Source of the DNA: Pyrenophora tritici-repentis
Lineage: Eukaryota; Ascomycota; Dothideomycetes; Pleosporales; Pleosporaceae
NCBI RefSeq assembly: GCF_003171515.1
Contig: NC_089399.1
Span: 682,001-746,000, forward strand
DNA: 64,000 nt
Direction of reading: 5' to 3'
Of the stretch, positions 57,125-64,000 are shown piece by piece. The notes beneath the pieces are model-generated. The model searched no databases. It was not told the origin of the DNA and saw nothing but the letters and a program-made list of their open reading frames with translations. Every line of letters begins with the position of its first letter. The first letter of the stretch is position 1. The translations under genes were made by a program, and so were the position numbers.

Positions 57125-60100
57125 TCACCATCCGCGCGACCGCTTCTGTCGCTTACGGGCTACCGCCTTTTTGATTGCAGCCACGTTTGAATCTGGCGTG
57201 TCAATTGGCCGCACTGGGTCAGAGTCGGCCAGACCATCCAGTTCGTCATCGTCAAGCTCGCTCAGCTCCTCGCTCATGTCTCGGAGTACCTCGCGGCCCG
57301 TGTATCGCTCCTCGTATACTGTGGTTCCGTGTATGTCAAACGTCTCCAGGTACCATGGAACGCCACCGTTACCCAGCGGGTTCAGTAGATTTTTCTCGGA
57401 TCGAGGGGGAGTCAGCGGCTCAGGACGGCCATTCACCTGAGCAGAAGTTTCTGGCATGACATCGCCTTGGGACTGGCTGTTGGACACATGGAGGGCGTCT
57501 TGACCCAGCTGAATAGCGATAGCCGCCTCGTCTGCTGCCTCGTCGTGTGCGTGTGCATATCCAGCATTCTCATCTGGCGTGGGTGCAAGCTGTATCTCAT
57601 CCGGTTTCTGGACAACCACGTTTGTTTCTTCCTTGTCAACTGCGACTCCCTGTACCTGTATAGAGTTCGTTTGGTCGATTTCCGTCGTCTGTCGAACAGT
57701 GCCGTCTTGTAAGTGCACGCTGGGTCTGCGTTGCAGCTTCTGGTTGAGAAGCGTCTCCAGGTCGGGCAACTTCTCGTATGGCCGGCCAGCAAGTTCGGAT
57801 TCTTTGCGAATCGCCTCCTCGAAATGAGGCTGCAAGACTCTGGTGATGCGTTTGACCACCTTCTTCATCTCCTTCTGCTCGGCTGTCAAGCTGCTGTGGG
57901 ATACCTTGTTCAGCTGTTCTTCTGCGTCGCCGATATTAGTGACAGCCGCGAAACCAAGTTCAGCACTCAGAACTGCTGCAACATCGTCGTTGAATGTCTG
58001 CACAGAGGTGTAGTACTTGTCGTCAAGTTTGACCTGAAGCTTGTTGAACCCTTCGGTAAAGTAACCTCTGCTATCAAGCCTGGATGATTGTTAGTAAGAG
58101 TACCATAGGCAAGGGTTGGTAACTTACGCTTGGGCTCGAGCGAGAATGGGCTGTAACAGCTGCGGGATAGGAAAGTAGATGCAGTCAACAATCTGCTGCA
58201 GTATTAGGACATCCTTGAGCTTCTCGGCTTCTCTCTGCTTGACCATCTCGCAAAGTACACGGATCTGCTCCATGTCGTCCTCAAGGCGTTCGGCAAACTC
58301 GATGCGACGTTGAAGTCGAGGCCTGCCAGCGGCGCCCATTCCTGCAAAGTTACGGCGGGTGATTTCCATGGATGAAAAGGCCTCCATCTGCAGTTGGAGG
58401 CGCTTCAGAAGGGCAGCACCACGTCGCGACTCACGCTTCAAGGTCCAATACTTGCAAGCTTCTTGCACGAACTCTTTCCGCTTGCGGACGTTGAACTTGA
58501 TGAGCGTGTTTTCGACATTATGGTATACGGCCTGGGGGACTACAGGAGCTCCGGATGGCAGTCTCCAGGTCTTTGCGGACCCGCCACGCTTGCGTTTGCT
58601 GCCTGGACTCTCGTCGTCTGGCCCTTCAATGGAAGGCATGGCATGCGACGATCCGATAGAGAGAGCATATGCCTGGCTATCTGGCCATCGAATGTGCCGC
58701 ATAGTGTGTCGGTAGAAGGCCTTGGCGTCTGCTATTGCGCTCTCCACGTCATATTCTCGCTTCCAGTCTGATGGGGTATGTCGGTCGCAGTACGCCTTCA
58801 ATACAGTCGAGTCAAGCGGATTTGCGGACTGTGACGACTTCATACGTAAGCACAGTCTAGCCCTGCGAGCACAGGTAACATGGAAGGCCTCGAAACAAGA
58901 CTTGTGCCCGCATTGGATGCATGCGCCCATCTTCTGTTTGCAGATATAACACGACTACTTTTTGTTAGTACAAGGCAACATCAAGGACGGCGCTGATCTT
59001 ACCAATTTCCACCGAGTTTTCGGAACCTTTTCAACATCCTGGACTGGCTCCTGAAAGGTTGCATTGCCGAGAGAGACTTCTGGGATCCACATTGCACATA
59101 GCAGATGTGCCCACTTCATTGCCGTGGTTTGTTTGAACGCACCGTCAATGTTGGGACAGAATATGCAGCCCTGTTGAAACAGTTAATATAGGGCTAGTAA
59201 GATAGACAGGGAAAGAACCTACCGGAAGTTCACTAACGGGAGTACCGCGCCCCACTAACTGACACCGCCTACAGAGCCACTGTCCTTCTGGTATGAATGG
59301 TACGCCGTAACACTCTTGATGTACCGCCAAATCGCAGCCGTCACAAAATACTATCGCATTGGTGTTCTCACAGTCGCCATCGTCACAAATGGCACACTTG
59401 GTGTCTTGTTCCTCGCCTTGCCCAGCAGGCTCACCATTGACGGCGGCTGCACTGCTGGAACGTGGTCGATGCGTTTGAGGTGGCTTCGGGTTTGGCTTGG
59501 GTATGCCTGTCACATGTTAGCCATCGTGTCAGGAATAGATCTGCTGTATGCCGAACTTACGCTTCTCAAGCGCATGCCACTCCTTCTCAATCTGAGTGAT
59601 GGTGACTTCGAAAATCGCAGGCTTGATGCCTTCTACGCCCTCCTCTTTCCGCTGCATGTTAAGTGCCTCTAGCCATCGATCGTCCTGCTCGTCCATGTCG
59701 TACTCGACACGGCCTACAGCAACAGCACCGGCAGGGCCCTCTGCCTCGGTTTGCAGGGTCAAATCTAAATCCTCTTCTATGGAGCCCTCAGGCAGCCGGA
59801 TCAAACTGTTCTCAGATGGCCGTGTAAAGATCTCGCTCTCCTGGTAGCCGATGTTTGCCATTGTCTTGTCCACATAGTTGACCTTGACGCCCTCGCTCTC
59901 CTCGTGCTCTTTGAAGGGATCGACCTGGCGCACTGAGGGTTTAGGCAGGTTCAGCTTCTCCCTCGGATTCATCGTCGGAAGAGGGTTGATTCGCGGTCGC
60001 GGAGGCGATCCAAGCCCAGCGAGCATTGAATCCTTGTTGCGTGGTGGTCGGCCTGGACGTCTTTTCGGCGTGACAAATGCGCCTGAGCCGTTGACTGCTA

Positions 60101-60698
60101 AGTTCGCATCCTCTTGTTCAGCCGTCTCTACCTGCTGTGCCCGCAGGCCATCGAGCACGGCAGAGAGGCCACTGTCAACCGCATATTGGCCGGTAGATGA
60201 GCCATTCAGCGGAGTGCCTGAGTCGCTATCGGCAGGGCTCACGCCATCGATCAGGTCTGCCGTGTAGACGGGGAACTCGGCATCAATGTCAAGATCTGGA
60301 TGGAATTCGTCCCAGGACCTCTCCTCGCGCGGCTTGTAGCCATCGTTTTGAGCCACGGCTGCGGCGACTGCAGCGGCCGAACTGGAACGCGGTCCAGCTG
60401 GCGGCCTCTCGCGTCTAGGGCGTGAATATGAAGGTGAGGCGGCAGATATGGACAAGCCTTGTCTCTCGGCGTTGAGACGTCCTACACGGCCGCGAGGACC
60501 TGTATACGCGTAGCCCCCGGGGCCAGTGCCTCCTACTGGCGTTTCCAGCCCTTCGTCATCCACGTATCTTCCCCCGCCTCCTGGTCCTCCCGGTATGTAC
60601 TTGCGCCGCTTGCTGGGAGGTGCCGAGTCAGATATGTGTCGCCGCGGCGGTCGGGTGCTTCTCACGCGTTGTCGTGGAGTGTCGGGAACAGGCGCCAT
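57125..60698 (-). CDS. NTO1: Nto1-like PHD-finger subunit of the NuA3 histone acetyltransferase
   Basis: Chromatin reader that couples methylated H3 to acetylation by the NuA3-type complex. Five exons: 60698-59561, 59506-59223, 59170-59003, 58954-58128 and 58079-57125; all junctions keep frame, giving 1123 residues. The N-terminal 300 residues are low complexity, with an AT-hook-like [11 protein letters not shown]. An enhancer-of-polycomb-like region (about 290-385) contains [22 protein letters not shown] finger starts at about 417 ([30 protein letters not shown]). An extended PHD (about 475-580) has [28 protein letters not shown] and [19 protein letters not shown] degenerate bromodomain-like segment ([20 protein letters not shown]) is split by the last intron. 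The C-terminus is acidic. I start at 60698 because upstream codons look like leader sequence. Confidence 0.9.
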
Positions 60699-61378
60699 GT
60701 AGAGGATGCGGAATGTGTCCAGAAGCCAGCAAGGGTGAAGTTGGGCGTCGCGAAATGACGCGCCCGCGCCTATGCCGTCTGATCGAAGATACAGCAATCG
60801 CGTAATCACCGGGCAGCCAAGGTTGTCTCTACCGTGTTCATCGATTCGAGGGCCGGCGATGGGCGGTGTGCAGAGGGGCGTTGGCTGCAAGACGTGCGCG
60901 ATACTGTGATGCGCCTACTTGGAGGTGCAAGCCGGGGACGTCGCATATAGTTAGCGTGCCAAGCATCAGGTGGGCTGCCTGCATGCCCCCATCTGGTAGT
61001 AGTTCGCACCTTCCCGTTCGCTCCAGTTCTCCTGCAGCAATGAACACGCAATGATATCGGCTCTAGCTGCCGGTAGTCCGTCTATCTCGATCGCCAACTA
61101 CATCCTATTTCGACTTTCCTCCAAGTTTTTGCCCACGTGATCTCATTGCGCACCAACATTCAACCTTGTATGCATGCTTGAATTTATAAAGGAGTTCGGA
61201 GTGAGAACGTAACTACAGTACCGAGGTATCTTAGTCTGTGCTGTAGCAAAATCTACCACCCAGATGTTCCATTCTCAGCTTCAGTCAGTCCTGCACAACG
61301 ATAGACGCACGTGCGCACTTGGATTGCTCTTGTTCAGAGTATTCAAAACCTGCATACTTGTTATCGTGTTTGTCGTCA
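60699..61378. other. Intergenic region
   Basis: Promoter of Nto1 and 3' end of the F-box gene; nothing else recognised. Confidence 0.5.
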
Positions 61379-63914
61379 TCACCGATAGTACCACCCAGAC
61401 TCATACCGATTGCCATAGCAATCAAGTTCGCCTGCCTCTGCATTCACCGGCTTCCGCATAATCGTGATATTCCCGGCCCAGTAACCCTCAACATCGGGAT
61501 CGACTTCTCCTCTTTGTACCAAGTCACTGTACATAGCCTTCCTTTCTCTTCTGAACTTGCCAATCTCCCCCACTACATCTAGCAAAGGTCTCGTGTCGGG
61601 TGTGTCTTCCTTTGGCGCTGTTCTTGACATGGTTTGGCTGGGAGCAAGCTCAAGGCCGCTCATAGCTGCCAAGGGCAGGGAGCGACTGGTCTCGTAGCCC
61701 GGCTGCCCACATTCCTCGTCGTCGAAGAAAGAAAAGTCGTGCGTCGCTGCTTCCCAAAATGCTTCTGAATCTGCGTCTTGAGTACTCGACTTTGTGGGAT
61801 ATGCTCGCCAACTGCTAGATATCTTCTTCGGTGCTGCTTGTGGGGGCGCCATCTCCAGTACGATACGTTGGAGTGCAAAGAGGTTTCGTGCATACTCTTC
61901 TTCGGCGATTGCACGATTGCGCCCGGGTGGTAGTACATAAGTATGTCTAGCTCGTTGCCGCGCAATCATCTCTTCTTCAGACGCATCCTTGATAAACTGA
62001 ATGATTCGGTCGATCAGAGATCTGTCCGTAGTGGTTACAGGCACTTCGGTCAAGACAATAGTGTGAAGTTTCCGCAGCATTCCAGGATGCAAGCAATTCT
62101 CTTGAGACAGTCGGAAATCCAACCTAGCTATTCGGTCCTCGACGTAGTAGAAGGAATGCGCCCGTGACCTTGCCCTAGAATCTTCTGTTCGTACATCTAG
62201 CGTGTTGCTGTCAGATGTAGCAGATAGAGGCGAAAGGCATGCCATTGGATTAGATGCAGCAGTGGCTGGCCCTATTCGATGATTTTTATCGTTTCTATCC
62301 ACGTCACTTCCTGGAGTGAGAGGTAATGTCACATGGATTGGCTCTGGAGCGTACGCAGGACCTCGGTTGATGCTGCGTAGTTGATCAGGAGCGTTGATTG
62401 CAAGACTCGCTCCGGTGCTTATTCCATGCCTGGACATGGTTCCCAATCCCGATGTAGCGAGATCGGATGTTTTGGGAGTTGGAATTGATCCAGGGAGCTC
62501 AGCAGCATAGGATGAGTCTCCGGAGACTTCATAGATAGTTGTGAACTGAGAGTCAAGCTCAGGTGTTGATGGCTCAACTGCTTCTAGCTCGTGTGCATCA
62601 GAAGGTTTGTAGGTACCCAAATCCCCGCAAAGTTCTCCTCGTGATAATGCACTCGTCATGACGGGGGGCGCATCATCCGTGACGATTTGGTAATTGATTC
62701 TGAAGTACTTCAATCTGTGCGACGCATACTTTGAAAGAATGGGAATCAGCTTTGCTACACCGGGCAGCGCTACCTCATCATCTGCAGCTTCCATAGTAGC
62801 GCGGGCAGGACTTTTGATAGTGGCAGACAATATACCCGCATCGAGCACCTGCAAGCGGCCTGATCGCAAGAGTCCCGATATGCCTTCTATGGTAATGTTG
62901 TTGTTCGAGAGGTAGAGATGTGATATACCATCTCTCGTTTCTTCGATTGAAAGACTGCCTACGAAGCCTTCAGTGAGTTTCTTGCGAAGATGGCTTACGA
63001 TGTTTTCTGTCTCAAAACAATCCCCTTCATCGCCTGTTTGTTCGAGTTCAACCGGTGGCAAAGGGCCATGAAAGTTGTGTGCTGCAATGACCGTCTCTTT
63101 GACACAATACTGGAGTAGGAGCCGTGCGCTAGCATCAGTCAAATCGTTGTCACTGATGTCAAGGCTTCTGACGCGGTTTCCAATCCCAGATACAATAATC
63201 GAAAACTCTTCATCCCTCAACCCCAACCCTCTGAGGTTGAGAACGCGCAAATTGCGGAGGTATGTGAGCGTCCGAAGAAAATTCTTGTCTTTTGTAGCTG
63301 GTGTCTTTGACAAATCCAGAGAGACAAGATCTGGGAAATGTGGCAATGCTTCCGTAAGGCCTGTTGAGGTAGCGTTTGTACAGCCCGAGGCATCGAGCAA
63401 GCGCAAGCTGAACACTGGGAAGATGTTCGGCCGGGTAGACTTCCATCGTAAGCTTGGGTATCGCAGGCTTATAAGAGACGCATGGTCGAAGAATGGAAGG
63501 CCATCGACAATCAAGCACTGTAGACGTGGTAGGTATTCGAGGCAGTCACGCAGCCATTCCGCATGTGGCCCATCGTACAGCTCCGCATGCGCTGGGGGGA
63601 AATGTAAAGTATGTGTAAGTTCTCGTACAAAGGTACGCACATGCGGCAAAGCACGCTTGAACCTTGTGAGTGCCACTATATATGTGTTAGCAGGTCTGGG
63701 GTTAGATTTACCGATTTTCCATACCGTAGACGGTATCATTCTGCACCCCAAAGTGCGAGGCAGGACTTCCCCAAAGATGCCGTGTGAAAATATCGTGCCA
63801 TTTTCGACACACCAGCGCTGCAGAGCAGAGATCTTTAGAGGTTAGGTAAGGTGCGACGAGTATCCAAGGGTCGCGTTGGATAACGCTTTCGTACGAGGGG
63901 AGTAAATCATCCAT
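61379..63914 (-). CDS. F-box and leucine-rich-repeat protein
   Basis: Two exons, 63914-63725 and 63675-61379, with a 49-nt intron (GTATGG, branch TGCTAAC, ATATAG), giving 828 residues. The F-box is at about 15-55 (WILVAPYLTSKDLCSAALVC, then RKWHDIFTRHLW), the Skp1-binding module of SCF ubiquitin ligases. Leucine-rich repeats follow to about 330: LRLLDASGCTN, LVSLDLSKTPA, LRVLNLRGLGLRDEEF and VRSLDISDNDLTDASA, and a later ISHLYLSNNNITIEGISGLL. The remaining half is polar with few repeats and ends GNRYESGWYYR. It probably selects substrates for degradation; the target is unknown. The start at 63914 gives the complete F-box. Confidence 0.87.
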
Positions 63915-64000
63915 TGTTCATTTGGCAGGAGCGATTAGTGGGAAACCCGCTCAATGTTATGTGACATAGCCGACCTTGCTACTATGCAGGGTATTGATTG

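Noticed and set aside
1..64000. tRNA, rRNA and CRISPR search by eye
   Set aside because: No cloverleaf with a GGTTCGAATCC-type arm and no regularly spaced repeats were found. A tRNAscan-SE run would settle the tRNA question.

Overview
The window reads as nuclear DNA of a filamentous ascomycete, most likely a dothideomycete of the Pleosporales type. Genes carry one to five exons with short introns (35-75 nt in most cases) ending in CTAAC-like branch points and YAG. The families seen are fungal: an Adp1-type ABCG pump, Nto1, a DUF1996 protein, a DUF3431 protein, small cysteine-rich secreted proteins and hAT transposons. Exon models were worked out by hand from splice signals and frame continuity. 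No rRNA, tRNA, CRISPR array or viral gene was recognised.

Layout. 0.4-2.1 kb: a CPA-type cation/proton antiporter. 2.1-5.9 kb: a gene-poor stretch with a decayed coding relic and a three-exon small secreted protein gene (3963-4437). 5.9-14.4 kb: two divergent gene pairs. The first is a mitochondrial TMEM223-like protein and pyruvate dehydrogenase protein X; the second is an ABC transporter with an EGF-like extracellular region and a PLP aminotransferase. 14.8-18.7 kb: a nested transposon. A short hAT-like MITE was invaded by a full-length hAT, whose transposase gene was then hit twice by identical 162-bp MITEs, each with 8-bp target duplications. 19.2-25.5 kb: a coiled-coil protein with a frame break, a basic/helical protein, and 6-phosphogluconolactonase. 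25.5-32.7 kb: mostly empty, holding one gene for a Ser/Pro/Gln-rich protein with a C-terminal CxxC zinc module. 32.7-47.2 kb: a region of secreted proteins, with an S41-type peptidase, a DUF1996 protein and two paralogous eight-cysteine small secreted proteins. A pseudogene relic of the same family and a third identical MITE lie between the two paralogs. 49.7-63.9 kb: conserved minus-strand housekeeping and chromatin genes (nuclear basic protein, DUF3431 protein, Tra2-like RRM protein, Nto1, F-box/LRR protein).

How it fits together. The right third and parts of the left are stable core genome, with complete multi-exon genes closely spaced. The blocks 2.1-5.9, 14.4-19.2 and 43-49.7 kb are accessory-like: sparse, with recent transposition and small secreted cysteine-rich proteins, a pattern typical of effector-bearing compartments in plant-associated fungi. 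The best novel lead is the eight-cysteine paralog cluster at 44.4-47.1 kb, sharing the spacing C-x5-C-x5-CC and a phase-0 intron just before the CC pair. The second is the recently mobile 162-bp MITE family, present here as three copies with no difference I can see.
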